A stretch of 64,000 nucleotides of DNA, taken from an uncultured SAR86 cluster bacterium (GTDB lineage: Bacteria > Pseudomonadota > Gammaproteobacteria > Magnimaribacterales > D2472). Where the stretch lies: contig CACJML010000004.1 of assembly GCA_902594515.1 (NCBI GenBank), forward strand, positions 105,493 to 169,492. The letters are read 5' to 3'. The position numbers were made by a program, and so were the translations under genes. Shown here piece after piece: positions 34,482-44,791 of this stretch. The notes under the pieces are model-generated. The model was not told the origin of the DNA and ran no database searches. It saw only the letters and a list, made by a program, of their open reading frames with translations. How positions within the stretch are numbered: position 1 is the first letter of the stretch; each line of letters starts with the position of its first letter.

Positions 34482-35948
34482 CTAATTAATGTTCTTTTTT
34501 ATCAGCCCAATCAGTGTTTTAGCATCTAAACCTCTATCGCCAAAATTTTTTGAATACTCGGTACCAGATCTTCCATGAACAGCTACACCAAGTTTAATTG
34601 CATTTAATGAATCCAGCTTGTTACCAATTAGACCTGCAATTATGCCCGCAAGGATGTCTCCTGATCCGGGAATTGATAGGGCTGGAGAGCCCTCATTACA
34701 AATATAATTAGCATTACTTGAAATAACGGTCTGATGGCCTTTGAGAACAATTGATGCCTTAAATTTTGTTGCTAGATTGGTTGATGCAGAGAGTCTGTTT
34801 TCTTGAATTTCTACAGTGGATAAGTTTAACAGAGCTGCTGCCTCACCTGGATGTGGTGTTAGGATTAATTTAGAGGGAAGGTCTGTATCTTGAAATGGCT
34901 TATTGCATAAGAGCCTTAATGCCCCAGCATCCATGATCAAGGTTTGATTGTTTTCTTTTGCTGATTCAATTGCCATATACAATAGTTGTTCTGACCAATA
35001 GCTGTCTTTAAATCCAGGACCGCAAACGATTACTTCGGCACTTTTAATATCGTCTTTAAAATCTTGTGGATTATCAGATCCAGAAACCATAAGTTCTGGA
35101 AGATATGATAGCGCAGGGGTAACGGCGCTCTCCTGACTTAAAAGCCTTACAAGTCCAGCTCCAACAGACAGAGCTCCTGCACTTGCAAGTATTCCAGCAC
35201 CCTCATACCCTGCATCGCCTGCTAAGATAGCTATCTTTCCAAACATGCCTTTATGAGAATCTAACTTTCGTTTTGGTAAAAGGTCTTTCACATCTTCAAA
35301 TGAAAATAAATTGGCAGCTTCTCTCATCTCTTCATCTATATTTTTATTTAATTTAAGTAATTCCATTTTACCAGTGAAATTTTTTCCAGGATCAAGAATT
35401 TGCCCAATTTTATATCCAAAAAAAGTCAGTGTATTTGTTGCTAGAAAAGTTTCTTCTGATGCCTTACCACTTGATACATTTAAGCCAGTAGGGGCATCAA
35501 TGGCAATCTTATGTTTGAATGTATTAGCTATTTTATTTACTGATTTGATTTCATTCGAAATAGTTTCTCTGCCACCAATTCCAAGCATGGCGTCCACAAT
35601 GACAGTTTCCTGTTTATTGAAATCATCCAGATCAACTAATGCAATCAAGTGATTTTCTATATCTTTTTCAGCCGCCATAGTGAGGTTGGATTTAGTTTTT
35701 TCTTGTAGAACCCTTAAAAAATAAACCTTATAACCATAATCAATTAAATATTTACCTATATAGATCCCATCACCACCATTATTGCCAGGACCAACAAGAA
35801 TAATGAAACTTTCCTGTTTGAGATTACTAATTATCCATTTTGCTGCAGCATTTGCAGCATCCTTCATTAGACCTAATTCATCAATGCCTGATGCAAATAA
35901 TGATTTTTCAAAATCATATATCTGAGATGGGAAATAGAGTTTTTTCAA
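34482..35948 (-). CDS. nnrD: Bifunctional NAD(P)HX epimerase / ADP-dependent dehydratase
   Basis: This 488-residue protein (E. coli 515) repairs hydrated NADH/NADPH. The N-terminal epimerase (YjeF_N) contains VGPGNNGGDGIYIGKYL and IDAPTGLNVSSG. The C-terminal kinase-like dehydratase contains ILTPHPGEAAALL, VLKGHQTVIS and the GSGDILAGIIAGLIG loop. It starts the nnrD-tsaE-amiB group and ends the run that begins with the alpha/beta hydrolase and the paraoxonase-like gene (2 bp gap). Confidence 0.95.
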   Translation of the reverse strand: MKKLYFPSQIYDFEKSLFASGIDELGLMKDAANAAAKWIISNLKQESFIILVGPGNNGGDGIYIGKYLIDYGYKVYFLRVLQEKTKSNLTMAAEKDIENHLIALVDLDDFNKQETVIVDAMLGIGGRETISNEIKSVNKIANTFKHKIAIDAPTGLNVSSGKASEETFLATNTLTFFGYKIGQILDPGKNFTGKMELLKLNKNIDEEMREAANLFSFEDVKDLLPKRKLDSHKGMFGKIAILAGDAGYEGAGILASAGALSVGAGLVRLLSQESAVTPALSYLPELMVSGSDNPQDFKDDIKSAEVIVCGPGFKDSYWSEQLLYMAIESAKENNQTLIMDAGALRLLCNKPFQDTDLPSKLILTPHPGEAAALLNLSTVEIQENRLSASTNLATKFKASIVLKGHQTVISSNANYICNEGSPALSIPGSGDILAGIIAGLIGNKLDSLNAIKLGVAVHGRSGTEYSKNFGDRGLDAKTLIGLIKKNIN

Positions 35949-35950
35949 GA

Positions 35951-37321
35951 CTATTGAGTTATATAGCCAAGGCGATTAGATCTAAATGAACCCAGCCAAA
36001 CTCTCTCATTTTCCATAAGAGCAACTGTCCCTGGACCCATATTTGTATTCTTAAAAGAGATTCTATTTTTTAGATCCAGTGTATTCCTATTTAGGATTGA
36101 AATTGACCATGGCAAGGTACAGTTTTCATTAAGGCCGCATCGAGCATATTCATAAATATTTGAATCATGAGAGACAACCCAATAATAATTGTCTTGGAGA
36201 ACAATGTTATCAGGAGAGTTTGTTTTATGAGTAGCTAAATGCTGTTTACTTTCTAGGTCATATAACGAAGTTGAATCACCCAGATTATAATTTACAGCCA
36301 AATAATTTTTTTCTGGATCATAGCTTAGGCCGTTAGGGTATGCTCCTGAAGTATATCTAAGTTCTGTAAATCCATTTTTCTTTTCCCATTTAATTACAAA
36401 ACCCGTATTAAATTTAAAATAATATGCAAGAATCCATTTCTCCATACTAAAATTTCTAGGAAACATATGCGTTGCATAAAATGATCCTGAATCAGTCAAA
36501 CTCACATCATTTAAGTAGTATTTATTTTCTGTTGAAACACAGCCCTTCCATTCAAGGTTCCAAGTCTGATCTTCTTTGAAAAGCTTATACATTTCGATCC
36601 GCTCATCAGGTAGATGAGAAACAACCGCTAACTGATATTGACCATCTTTACGTTTAACGAGGTCAATGCCATGGGGACCTATCAGATCTGAGTCTTTACG
36701 TAAGCACTTCTCATCCCCCCATTCATTACTACCGTATAAAATATCGATTTTTTCTTTCTTCAAGGTTTTAAGGTTTAGCAAACTAATTTTGCCTACCCCT
36801 TCTTCTTGAATTGGTTTTTGTCCACCGTATTCGGATACGATGAGCCCACTTCCATCTGGAATTATTACTAGGTCCTCAGGATTTTTAAAACCGCAAACAA
36901 CTTGAATCTCATCATTGCTTTCACATCCAACCAATGGCTCAAACGGGGTTTTATCTCTTGCACTTTCTAAAAGAAGAACCGTGCCTATTGCAAAGAGAAA
37001 AAGAGTGCCGAAGATCATAAATTTTTTGAAATGATCTAATGCAACTGCTTTGGCCCAATCACTGAAAAATAAAAATAATAGGCCCCTGAAAATACTCAAA
37101 ATGCCAATTAAAATAACGATGTAATTCCATGGTTGGTAATAAATAGGACTTTCAGGAATTCCAAAATATAAGAAAATCCCGCCAATAATGACACCAAAAA
37201 GACCAAGTATCTTCAGATAATTTGAGGCAAGGGTTCGAATCACGGCCTTGTGCCAAAACTTATAAAACAACGGAAGGCTAACGCCAAGAGCAATTAGTAA
37301 TACACCAAAAATTAATTCCAT
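35951..37321 (-). CDS. Membrane-anchored paraoxonase-like (arylesterase/lactonase) beta-propeller protein
   Basis: This 456-residue protein has four hydrophobic segments (about 1-20, 36-54, 66-86, 101-119) followed by a six-bladed-propeller-like domain. The domain lines up with the metal and catalytic residues of mammalian PON1: Glu149-Asp150 in PEDL, His217 in GPHGI, His236 in VVSHLPD, Asn271-Asp272 in LNDV, Asn330 in YPNG and Asp371-Asn372 in PDNI. PON enzymes are calcium-dependent lactonases. The domain probably faces the periplasm, which is inference. It overlaps the upstream hydrolase by 10 bp. Function is assigned by motif only. Confidence 0.7.
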   Translation of the reverse strand: MELIFGVLLIALGVSLPLFYKFWHKAVIRTLASNYLKILGLFGVIIGGIFLYFGIPESPIYYQPWNYIVILIGILSIFRGLLFLFFSDWAKAVALDHFKKFMIFGTLFLFAIGTVLLLESARDKTPFEPLVGCESNDEIQVVCGFKNPEDLVIIPDGSGLIVSEYGGQKPIQEEGVGKISLLNLKTLKKEKIDILYGSNEWGDEKCLRKDSDLIGPHGIDLVKRKDGQYQLAVVSHLPDERIEMYKLFKEDQTWNLEWKGCVSTENKYYLNDVSLTDSGSFYATHMFPRNFSMEKWILAYYFKFNTGFVIKWEKKNGFTELRYTSGAYPNGLSYDPEKNYLAVNYNLGDSTSLYDLESKQHLATHKTNSPDNIVLQDNYYWVVSHDSNIYEYARCGLNENCTLPWSISILNRNTLDLKNRISFKNTNMGPGTVALMENERVWLGSFRSNRLGYITQ

Positions 37322-38214
37322 TTTTTTAGCTCCATATTGATTAATTCTGCAAGCTCAAGAGGCTTGTCTACCAATACATGATGAGCCGCATCTTTGATAA
37401 CTTTAAATTCCATTATTTCGCTGAAAGCACTTTGCATATATTTCATTATCTTTGATCCTAAGAGCAAGCTGTCGCTTCCAGAAATAAATAATGCAGGACA
37501 GGAAAATGAAAACCCATATCCATCCAGTCGTTTTAATGATCTAAATAATCTGTCATCAAATTTCCATCGCCATCCATCGCTTGTTTCTTTGATTGAAAAT
37601 TCAGCAATAAATCTTAAATACCAATCATTTTTACATTCTTGGGGTGGCATTAGCCTAAAACGAGAAAGAATTTCTCTTTTTGATGAGTAATATTTTATGG
37701 GTCTTAACGGACCACTACTTATGTGCTTATCGTAATCATAGTCAGGAGGTCTTATTGGGCTGTCGATGATGATTAAACCACTAACAAGTTCTGGCATTTC
37801 AGATGCAATGTATGCAGCTAGATGCCCTCCAAGGGAATGACCAACTAAAAAAATTTTCCGTTTTAACATTCCCTCGCTATCAATAACGCCAAGAACAGCA
37901 TCTTTAAATAACTCAAAGTCATATTTATCAAAATGACTGGTATCTCCCATGCCCGGAAGTTCTGGGGCAATAATCGTGCCTTTTGATTTGAGCAATGGTG
38001 CAATGGGGTCCCACCATTTACTATGTGCGCCGGTCCCATGAATTAAAACAGTTAGCTGTTCTTCGTCATCAATATCCCATTTCTGATAGGCAACCTCATG
38101 ACCATTAAAAGCATATTTTTTTTGTTCTAATTTTGCCTCAATTGCTTGATGAAACCAGTTCGGAGCATCTGCAATGTCCTCCTTAAGCGAGTCGGATATT
38201 TTCATTAGATGCAT
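37312..38214 (-). CDS. Alpha/beta hydrolase
   Basis: This protein of about 300 residues has the nucleophile elbow LVGHSLGGHLA, the oxyanion HGTGAHSKWW segment and a C-terminal AAHHVLVDKP with the catalytic His. The cap region is short. It resembles ester or carbon-carbon hydrolases; the substrate is unknown. I chose ATG 38214. A TTG at 38250 would overlap the divergent Nudix start, and ATG 38205 is also possible. Its overlap with the paraoxonase-like gene suggests the two hydrolases act together. Confidence 0.85.
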   Translation of the reverse strand: MHLMKISDSLKEDIADAPNWFHQAIEAKLEQKKYAFNGHEVAYQKWDIDDEEQLTVLIHGTGAHSKWWDPIAPLLKSKGTIIAPELPGMGDTSHFDKYDFELFKDAVLGVIDSEGMLKRKIFLVGHSLGGHLAAYIASEMPELVSGLIIIDSPIRPPDYDYDKHISSGPLRPIKYYSSKREILSRFRLMPPQECKNDWYLRFIAEFSIKETSDGWRWKFDDRLFRSLKRLDGYGFSFSCPALFISGSDSLLLGSKIMKYMQSAFSEIMEFKVIKDAAHHVLVDKPLELAELINMELKKWN

Positions 38215-38244
38215 TCTAATAGATAATGGCTGACTAAACGAATT

Positions 38245-39012
38245 ATGCAATTGATCAGACCTGCGGCAACCATTGTCTTAGCAAGGGATTCATTAAAGGG
38301 CCCTGAGGTATTGATGGTTAAAAGAAGTACAAACTCAGCATTTGGTGATTTGCACGTATTCCCAGGAGGCACTCTTGATCCAGAGGATTATTTGTCAGAA
38401 ATTTATCAAATGAGCGATGATCTTGATGATCGATCAGCTTCATCAATGTTAAAAGTTGAAAAAGATGGCCTTGCTTATATGATTGCTGTTGTTAGGGAGT
38501 GTTTTGAAGAGGTTGGTATATTGATGTCTAAATCATTGCCGGCATCCCTTGATCCAAAGGCATTAAAAAACATTCGGGATCAGATCAATAATAAAAAATT
38601 AACGTTTTATGATTTTTGTCTTAGTAACGATATCCATTTTGATTTTACTAATATCGTTCCAATCTCACATTGGATAACACCTGAGGTAGAGAAAAAAAGA
38701 TTTGATACCCGTTTCTTTTTTACAAAAACAGATGAGTCACAACAAAATGATCATGATGGCTGGGAGCTAACCGAAAGTGTATGGATAAAACCTAGTGATG
38801 CACTTAAAGCAAACAGCGAAGGTGCTTTTAATATGATCATGCCTACAATCAAAAACCTTTCTCTGTTACTGCCTTATAAAACAGTAGCTGATGCTTTCGC
38901 TGGCCTGAAAGATGAGGTTGACAATATTCAATCCATTCTGCCAAAGTTTTTCAAGAGAGATGGAAACTGGATCGGTTTATTGCCTGATGATGAAGGATAT
39001 GAAGATGCATAG
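38245..39012 (+). CDS. Nudix hydrolase (NUDT19/CoA-diphosphatase-like)
   Basis: This 255-residue protein has the NUDT19-type interrupted Nudix box: HVFPGGTLDPEDY, an insert of about 40 residues, then VVRECFEEVGIL carrying the metal-binding glutamates. Such enzymes cleave CoA or acyl-CoA diphosphates. It starts close to the divergent alpha/beta hydrolase and overlaps the next gene by 8 bp, so it is probably cotranscribed with the MBL-fold hydrolase. Confidence 0.87.
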   Translation: MQLIRPAATIVLARDSLKGPEVLMVKRSTNSAFGDLHVFPGGTLDPEDYLSEIYQMSDDLDDRSASSMLKVEKDGLAYMIAVVRECFEEVGILMSKSLPASLDPKALKNIRDQINNKKLTFYDFCLSNDIHFDFTNIVPISHWITPEVEKKRFDTRFFFTKTDESQQNDHDGWELTESVWIKPSDALKANSEGAFNMIMPTIKNLSLLLPYKTVADAFAGLKDEVDNIQSILPKFFKRDGNWIGLLPDDEGYEDA

Positions 39013-39814
39013 TAAATTAATTCAAAAGATTACAGCACCCAATGCAAGTATGTTTACAGGCGGTGGGACAAATACTTATCTGATAGGTAAAGAAGAGATC
39101 ACTATTGTTGATCCAGGCCCAAACATTGAGACACACATCAATGAAATTGCTAATGCGGTAGGGAAAAAAGCAACAAGGATTTTGGTTACTCATACTCATA
39201 GGGACCATTCACCAGGAGTGAGACCATTAAAAGATATTTTAAATGTTCCCTCCTATGGATTAATGGTGGAGCAAGATGATGGACATCAAGACAAAACCTT
39301 TACTCCAGATAAAGTCTTAGGTCATGGCGATGTGATTGACTGCGAAGAATATAAAATTGAGGTCATTCATACCCCTGGCCACGCATCAAATCATCTTTGT
39401 TATTTAGTTCACGATGCATCAACGTTAATTACCGGTGATCATATTATGAACGGTTCAACAGTAGTGATTGCTCCGCCTGATGGGAACATGAAGCAATACC
39501 TGTCTTCATTAAAACTTCTCAAAGACTACGCATTTGATTACATTGCACCTGGTCATGGAGATTACCTTGAAGATCCAGTCGCTGTGGTTGATTGGATTAT
39601 CAATCATCGACTTCAAAGAGAATCTAAGGTTCATGAGTGCCTAAAAAAAATATCTCCATGTGATGTCAATGATTTGGTCAAGCTTGTTTATGATGACGTT
39701 GACCCAAAATTACATCCGATTGCACTGTGGAGCCTCACAGCACATTTAGAAAAATTAGAAGAGGATGGCATAGCTGTTTTGAGTGGAGATAAAAAAATCT
39801 GGTCACTTAATTAG
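39005..39814 (+). CDS. MBL-fold metallo-hydrolase (LACTB2-like)
   Basis: Starting at ATG 39005 this is a 269-residue metallo-beta-lactamase-fold protein. The metal motif is THTHRDHSPG (HxHxDH), with HTPGHASNH, ITGDHIMNG and PGHGDY further on. A winged-helix-like C-terminus (about 215-269) is shared with LACTB2, which is an endoribonuclease in mitochondria; other members act on thioesters. The longer open frame upstream runs inside the Nudix gene and is not conserved. Confidence 0.87.
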   Translation: MHSKLIQKITAPNASMFTGGGTNTYLIGKEEITIVDPGPNIETHINEIANAVGKKATRILVTHTHRDHSPGVRPLKDILNVPSYGLMVEQDDGHQDKTFTPDKVLGHGDVIDCEEYKIEVIHTPGHASNHLCYLVHDASTLITGDHIMNGSTVVIAPPDGNMKQYLSSLKLLKDYAFDYIAPGHGDYLEDPVAVVDWIINHRLQRESKVHECLKKISPCDVNDLVKLVYDDVDPKLHPIALWSLTAHLEKLEEDGIAVLSGDKKIWSLN

Positions 39815-39816
39815 TT

Positions 39817-40179
39817 ATGTTTGGATTTATTTTAGGCTGCTTCTACTTACTAAGTGCCTTAACTTTTCTTTGGCTTAATAATAGTAAATTTGATCTCGTT
39901 GGATTCTTTTTTAATAAAGCGAATCATAAATTCTATGTTGGTTATGAACTCAGTTTCTTGGTCCTTTGTATGTTTGCATTGCTGGAAACAATGAGTTGGG
40001 TTTTTTTTATTTTGCTAGCAATCCATTTCATGGGTTTTTATATATTGGCTTTCAATGCTGAAAAATTTTACTCAATGAGAAATGAAATTGACGCACTAGG
40101 TCAAAACTCAATGATAAATTTTTCTGTAATCTTTTATCTGCTTGGAGGAGTTTTTTCTTTATTTACTGTTTTGATTTAA
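39817..40179 (+). CDS. Hypothetical membrane protein (four TM segments)
   Basis: This 120-residue protein has four hydrophobic segments (about 2-19, 43-60, 64-82 and 99-119) with short polar links. I do not recognise a family. It starts 2 bp after the MBL gene, so it is likely the third gene of that unit, and its last 21 bp overlap the 3' end of convergent acs. Confidence 0.7.
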   Translation: MFGFILGCFYLLSALTFLWLNNSKFDLVGFFFNKANHKFYVGYELSFLVLCMFALLETMSWVFFILLAIHFMGFYILAFNAEKFYSMRNEIDALGQNSMINFSVIFYLLGGVFSLFTVLI

Positions 40180-42105
40180 AGAGAGTTTATTCTCAACTAA
40201 ATTCTTAACAACCTCTGGTTCAGCTAAGGTAGAAGTATCTCCCAGATCATGAGTTTCACCTGCTGCAATTTTTCTTAAAATCCTTCTCATTATTTTTCCT
40301 GAACGTGTTTTAGGCAAATTGGGTGACCATTGAATTAGATCAGGTTTAGCAATGGGACTTATTTCATTGGCAACAAACTTTGAAAGCTCATTAGCAAGAT
40401 CATCGTCTGAATTTTGCCCAACCATCAGGGTTACAAATGCATAGATTCCTTGCCCTTTGATGGGGTGCTCAAACCCAACAACTGCAGCCTCAGCAACAAT
40501 CGGATGAAGCACAAGGGCGCTTTCAATTTCAGCTGTTCCAAGCCTATGACCTGAAACATTCAAGACATCATCCACCCTTCCTGTTATCCAGTAATAACCA
40601 TCTTTGTCCCTCTTTGCACCATCTCCGGTAAAGTAAATATCCTCATACTCAGAAAAATACGTATCAATCATTCTTTGATGATCCCCATAAACCGTTCTTA
40701 TTTGGCTTGGCCAAGAATTTTGTATCACAAGATTTCCTGAGCCTTCACCTTCAATTAAATTACCTTCATCATTCATTAAGCCTGGCTTAACACCAAAAAA
40801 AGGAAATGTTGCTGAACCTGGTTTTACAGGTGTAATTCCGGCAATGGGTGAGATCAATACAGAGCCAGTCTCTGTCTGCCACCAGGTATCAATAATTTGA
40901 CAACGCGATTCTCCGACAATTTTATAATACCAATCCCAGGCCTCAGGATTGATGGGCTCACCCACAGTACCAAGCAATTTTAAAGATTTTCTAGATGTAT
41001 CCTTTACAGGTTTATCGCCTTGAGCCATTAATGCTCGAATCGCAGTTGGTGCAGTATAAAAAATATTTACTTGATGCTTATCACATATCTCCCAGCATCT
41101 TGAAGATGAAGGATAAGTAGGCACGCCTTCGAAAATAACACTGGTTGCACAATTACTTAGCGGTCCATAAACAATATAAGTATGCCCAGTTATCCAGCCA
41201 ACATCTGCGGTGCACCAATAAATATCATCTTGCTGATAACCAAATATAAATTTAAAACTCAGGTGTGCTCCTAGCAGATATCCCCCAACACTATGCATGA
41301 CTCCTTTAGGTTTCCCTGTAGATCCAGATGTATAGAGAATAAAAAGAGGATCCTCCGAATTAGTTGCTACACATTCGCAAGTCGGATCATATTGAGCAAT
41401 CTTTTCTTTGTAGTAATGATCCCTGCCTGCAACCATTTCAATACTTTCACCTGTCCTTTGAACAACAATACAATTTTTAACTCCAGGACAAGAATCTAAT
41501 GCAGTATCTACATTTTTTTTGAGATTAGTTTTCTTTCCTCCCCTAACTGATTGGTCAGCAGTGATGACTAATGAGCAGTTAGCATCTAGAATCCTGTCCT
41601 TAAGAGATTCAGCAGAGAACCCTCCAAATACCACAGAATGAACTGCGCCTATCCGAGCGCAAGCCAGCATTGAATACACTGCTTCGGGAATCATGGGTAA
41701 GTAGATGCAGACTCTATCGCCCTTATTTACTCCAAGATCTTTCATAAAATTAGCCAATCGACATACATGGTCGTGTAATTCTTGATAAGAAATATTCTTG
41801 CTTTCAGCAGGATCATCGCCTTCCCAAATAAAAGCAGTTTTATTTTGATGATGCTCTAGATGTCTATCAATGCAGTTATAAGCAATGTTTAACTCACCAT
41901 CCTCAAACCATTTCGCATTTTTGAATTGATTGTTAAAAGTAGTTGTAAACGGCTTGCTCCACACTAAATTTTCTTTCGCGGCATTTTGAAAAAAAGTAAC
42001 AGGATCATTGATGGACCGTTCATACAGCCTTTTATACTCTTCCAGTGAGCTTAAATGCGGGTTTGTAAAACCTCTTTCAGGTGAAATGACTTTTGTATCA
42101 GTCAT
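40159..42105 (-). CDS. acs: Acetyl-CoA synthetase
   Basis: This 648-residue AMP-forming ligase (E. coli 652) activates acetate. The adenylate motif is [15 protein letters not shown], with WWQTETGS and [10 protein letters not shown]. The C-terminal [13 protein letters not shown] contains the lysine usually regulated by acetylation. Its start shares one base with the stop of the nucleoside kinase gene. It should feed acetate into central metabolism together with beta-oxidation. Confidence 0.97.
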   Translation of the reverse strand: MTDTKVISPERGFTNPHLSSLEEYKRLYERSINDPVTFFQNAAKENLVWSKPFTTTFNNQFKNAKWFEDGELNIAYNCIDRHLEHHQNKTAFIWEGDDPAESKNISYQELHDHVCRLANFMKDLGVNKGDRVCIYLPMIPEAVYSMLACARIGAVHSVVFGGFSAESLKDRILDANCSLVITADQSVRGGKKTNLKKNVDTALDSCPGVKNCIVVQRTGESIEMVAGRDHYYKEKIAQYDPTCECVATNSEDPLFILYTSGSTGKPKGVMHSVGGYLLGAHLSFKFIFGYQQDDIYWCTADVGWITGHTYIVYGPLSNCATSVIFEGVPTYPSSSRCWEICDKHQVNIFYTAPTAIRALMAQGDKPVKDTSRKSLKLLGTVGEPINPEAWDWYYKIVGESRCQIIDTWWQTETGSVLISPIAGITPVKPGSATFPFFGVKPGLMNDEGNLIEGEGSGNLVIQNSWPSQIRTVYGDHQRMIDTYFSEYEDIYFTGDGAKRDKDGYYWITGRVDDVLNVSGHRLGTAEIESALVLHPIVAEAAVVGFEHPIKGQGIYAFVTLMVGQNSDDDLANELSKFVANEISPIAKPDLIQWSPNLPKTRSGKIMRRILRKIAAGETHDLGDTSTLAEPEVVKNLVENKLSLNQNSK

Positions 42106-42770
42106 TAAAGGATTGTTGGATGAGGATTTATAAAGTTTTTACCCTTTGGATTTGTGGTAATAGTTTCTAAGAGCATCTCATAATCCTTACCATCTTCCTC
42201 AAGATTAATGTCTGCAGCATTTACTATGAGGAGCGGGGCACTTTCATAGTATAAAAAGAATTTTGAATAAGCTTCATTAAGTCGTTCAAGGTACTCACCA
42301 GTTAAATACCTCTCATTAGGATTTCCTCTTTTATTAATTCTATCGAGTAAAACCTCAACAGGAGCTTGAAGGTATATCACTAAGTCTGGAGATGGGGCAT
42401 CAATTGTGGTGTGCTCATAAACTTTGTCGTACAGTGCTAGCTCTTCATCAGATAAAGTGACCTCAGCAAAAAGCCTATCTTTTTCTATTAGAAAATCAGC
42501 AACTCGAACAGGCTCAAACAAACTTTGTTGCTTAAGATCCTCAATTTGTTGCATCCGCTGAAATAAAAAGAAAAGTTGTGCAGCCAGGGCAGATTGACTA
42601 GGATTTTTATAAAAACTGTTCAAGAAAGGGTTTTCTGCAGGTTTTTCCAGAAATACATCATAATTAAATGATTGCGCTATTTTATGAGCAAGGGTTGTCT
42701 TTCCAACACCAATAGGCCCTTCAACTGCTATGAACTTTGGTATGGGAGCTTCCTGAATTGCTAAATCCAT
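42105..42770 (-). CDS. Deoxynucleoside kinase family protein
   Basis: This protein of about 221 residues has Walker [16 protein letters not shown], a DRF-like lid region ([14 protein letters not shown]) and [17 protein letters not shown], matching the dGK/dAK family. In many gammaproteobacteria this kinase lies near folK/panB, next to pcnB. Here it is between pcnB and acs, and folK is missing. Start ATG 42770 is preferred to TTG 42773. It probably phosphorylates salvaged deoxynucleosides. Confidence 0.87.
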   Translation of the reverse strand: MDLAIQEAPIPKFIAVEGPIGVGKTTLAHKIAQSFNYDVFLEKPAENPFLNSFYKNPSQSALAAQLFFLFQRMQQIEDLKQQSLFEPVRVADFLIEKDRLFAEVTLSDEELALYDKVYEHTTIDAPSPDLVIYLQAPVEVLLDRINKRGNPNERYLTGEYLERLNEAYSKFFLYYESAPLLIVNAADINLEEDGKDYEMLLETITTNPKGKNFINPHPTIL

Positions 42771-42797
42771 CAATGTAAAAAAATTATCTTACAAAGA

Positions 42798-44063
42798 TTA
42801 TCCCAACTCTCCAGATAAGCCAAATTTTTTAGAGTTTGATGAGTTCTCTCGATGCCTTTTAATCATCTCAAGTTTAGTTTGTCGGTTGCATGATTGAAAT
42901 TTTGTCCACCAATCACCAATTTCACTCTCAGAATTAGAGGCCTCAATTCTTAATAATAGCAAATCATATGCAGCTCTAAATCTTGGATGTTGTAGTACTT
43001 TAAAGGGTTGATTTTTGATCCTACTTTGAAGCCTTAACTGCAATGACCAAATATCTTTTATGTAAGTATAAAATCTCCTTGGTACAGCAGTTAAGATTTG
43101 CTGGTCTCTTAAAATTTTATCCATGTTAGGGAAAAATCTTCTTGTGCTAATCGAATCTTCAACAGTTGCTATTTCAATCAACTTTGGCCATAAAATGGCT
43201 GCCAAAAGAAATCCAGGAGTTACTGATTTACCTTCATGAATTCTGTTATCAGTATTAATAAGCGCTGACATCTGCAATCGATAACCATAGCTATTGGACT
43301 GCCCGACATGACTCACTAAATGTTTTAACAAGTCGAAAGTTTCCAGTTTTTCAAAGTTATGTTGAGCTTTGCCGTGCATAAATATTTTATTAAATTCATC
43401 AAACCTTCTGGCATTGGATATGCTGCTCAAAAGATATCCTTTTTCATAAATTGCATCTTTTATTTGTTTATCAATTTTAAAGTTCAGCTTTGTTGCAAAT
43501 CTTACAGCCCTTAAACTTCTGACAGGATCTTCTTCGAAGCGCAGCATGGGGTCGCCGATAGAAACTATTTTACGCTTATAAGAATCACTCACCCCTTGAT
43601 GTCTATCGAATAATTTTTTTTGAATGGGATCAAAGTAAAGAGAATTAATTGTAAAGTCTCTTCTTTCACAGTCTTCCTCAATGGTTCCCCAGACGTTATC
43701 CCTTAAAATTTTACCTAGCTGGTCCTTAACAATTTTTTCTCGATTCGATTTTGCTCCGGATGCTCTGAAAGTAGAAACTTCTATAACTTGGCTACCCTTG
43801 TAAACATGAACTAACTTAAATCTTTTCCCAATAATTCGTGAGGCTTTAAATATCTTTCTAATTTGCTCTGGTGTTGCACTGGTCGCTACATCAAAATCTT
43901 TAGCTGGAATATCTATTAACTGATCTCTAATGCATCCCCCAACAAGGTAAGCATCATGACCTTTTTTTTGTAATTGCTTGATGATCTCCTCAGCAAATTT
44001 ATCAAATTTATTCTGGAGGAGTTTTTTTGGTGGACTTACAAATGAATTATTTGGGTTGCTCAA
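42798..44063 (-). CDS. pcnB: Poly(A) polymerase I
   Basis: This 421-residue nucleotidyltransferase (E. coli 465) adds poly(A) tails that speed RNA decay. The active site has YLVGGCIRDQL and DFDVATSATPEQI, then ERRDFTINSLYFD and an RNA-binding RFEEDPVRSLRAVRFA. A basic C-terminus is present. The start appears to be TTG at 44063; no ATG precedes the conserved head. It follows dksA by 20 bp, the order seen in E. coli without gluQ. Confidence 0.94.
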   Translation of the reverse strand: MSNPNNSFVSPPKKLLQNKFDKFAEEIIKQLQKKGHDAYLVGGCIRDQLIDIPAKDFDVATSATPEQIRKIFKASRIIGKRFKLVHVYKGSQVIEVSTFRASGAKSNREKIVKDQLGKILRDNVWGTIEEDCERRDFTINSLYFDPIQKKLFDRHQGVSDSYKRKIVSIGDPMLRFEEDPVRSLRAVRFATKLNFKIDKQIKDAIYEKGYLLSSISNARRFDEFNKIFMHGKAQHNFEKLETFDLLKHLVSHVGQSNSYGYRLQMSALINTDNRIHEGKSVTPGFLLAAILWPKLIEIATVEDSISTRRFFPNMDKILRDQQILTAVPRRFYTYIKDIWSLQLRLQSRIKNQPFKVLQHPRFRAAYDLLLLRIEASNSESEIGDWWTKFQSCNRQTKLEMIKRHRENSSNSKKFGLSGELG

Positions 44064-44083
44064 ATTAAAATTTTGGAGATTGA

Positions 44084-44710
44084 TTATCCCCCTAGTTGTT
44101 TTTCTTTTATCTCATCTAGAGTCTTGCAATCAATGCAATGCGTGGCAGTGGGTCTCGCTTCAAGTCTTTTTAAGCCAATCTCAATTCCACACGAATAACA
44201 GTATCCATAGTCATCTTGTTTAATTTGTTCTAAAGAGCTCACAATCTTTTTGATAAGTTTTCTTTCTCTATCCCTAGTTCTTAATTCAAAGGCAAACTCT
44301 TCTTCTTGTGAAGCACGATCAACAGGATCTGCAAAAGTTTCACCCTTATTTTTAAGGTGATCAAAAGTTTTTTGCATTTCTTCTTTAAGATGCTCTCTCC
44401 AATTTAGTAAAACTTTATTAAAGTGACGCTTCATAGCGGCACTCATATATTTCTCATTCTTTTTGGGCTTGTAGGACGAGATTTGGGGTTCTTTTTTCTT
44501 AGCGACTCTTTTCTTTTTTGCAACAGATAATTTTGCTACTTTCTTTTTCGGAGCTTTAGACTTAGCTGCAGTATTCTTTTTAGTTATTTTCTTCGGCGCT
44601 GCAGATTTTTTCTTGGGAGCAGCTTTCACTTTTTTGTTGACTGTCTTGGTTGATGCTTTTTTATTTGAGGTTTTCTTTGATGTTGTTTTTTTACTTTTTT
44701 TACTTGGCAT
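44084..44710 (-). CDS. dksA: RNA polymerase-binding transcription factor DksA with lysine-rich N-terminal tail
   Basis: The C-terminal 130 residues are a standard DksA: coiled coil with the [12 protein letters not shown] tip (the two Asp residues that enter the secondary channel), [14 protein letters not shown], and a four-Cys zinc finger (CYSCG...CIDC). It tunes rRNA and amino acid promoters with ppGpp. At 208 residues it is 57 longer than E. coli DksA (151). The extra N-terminal segment of about 75 residues is mostly Lys, Ala, Ser and Thr with repeated KKK/APKK units, resembling histone H1 tails. Confidence 0.94.
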   Translation of the reverse strand: MPSKKSKKTTSKKTSNKKASTKTVNKKVKAAPKKKSAAPKKITKKNTAAKSKAPKKKVAKLSVAKKKRVAKKKEPQISSYKPKKNEKYMSAAMKRHFNKVLLNWREHLKEEMQKTFDHLKNKGETFADPVDRASQEEEFAFELRTRDRERKLIKKIVSSLEQIKQDDYGYCYSCGIEIGLKRLEARPTATHCIDCKTLDEIKEKQLGG

Positions 44711-44791
44711 TTTTGTTTTTCAGTTATTGAGATTAATCAAATTATTTAAGGGCGAAGAAAATAGCAGAAATGAACTTAATAAGCTAGTTTT

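Noticed and set aside
38912..39004. Longer start of the MBL-fold gene
   Set aside because: The added codons lie wholly inside the Nudix gene in another frame and lack family similarity; the ATG at 39005 fits the conserved head.
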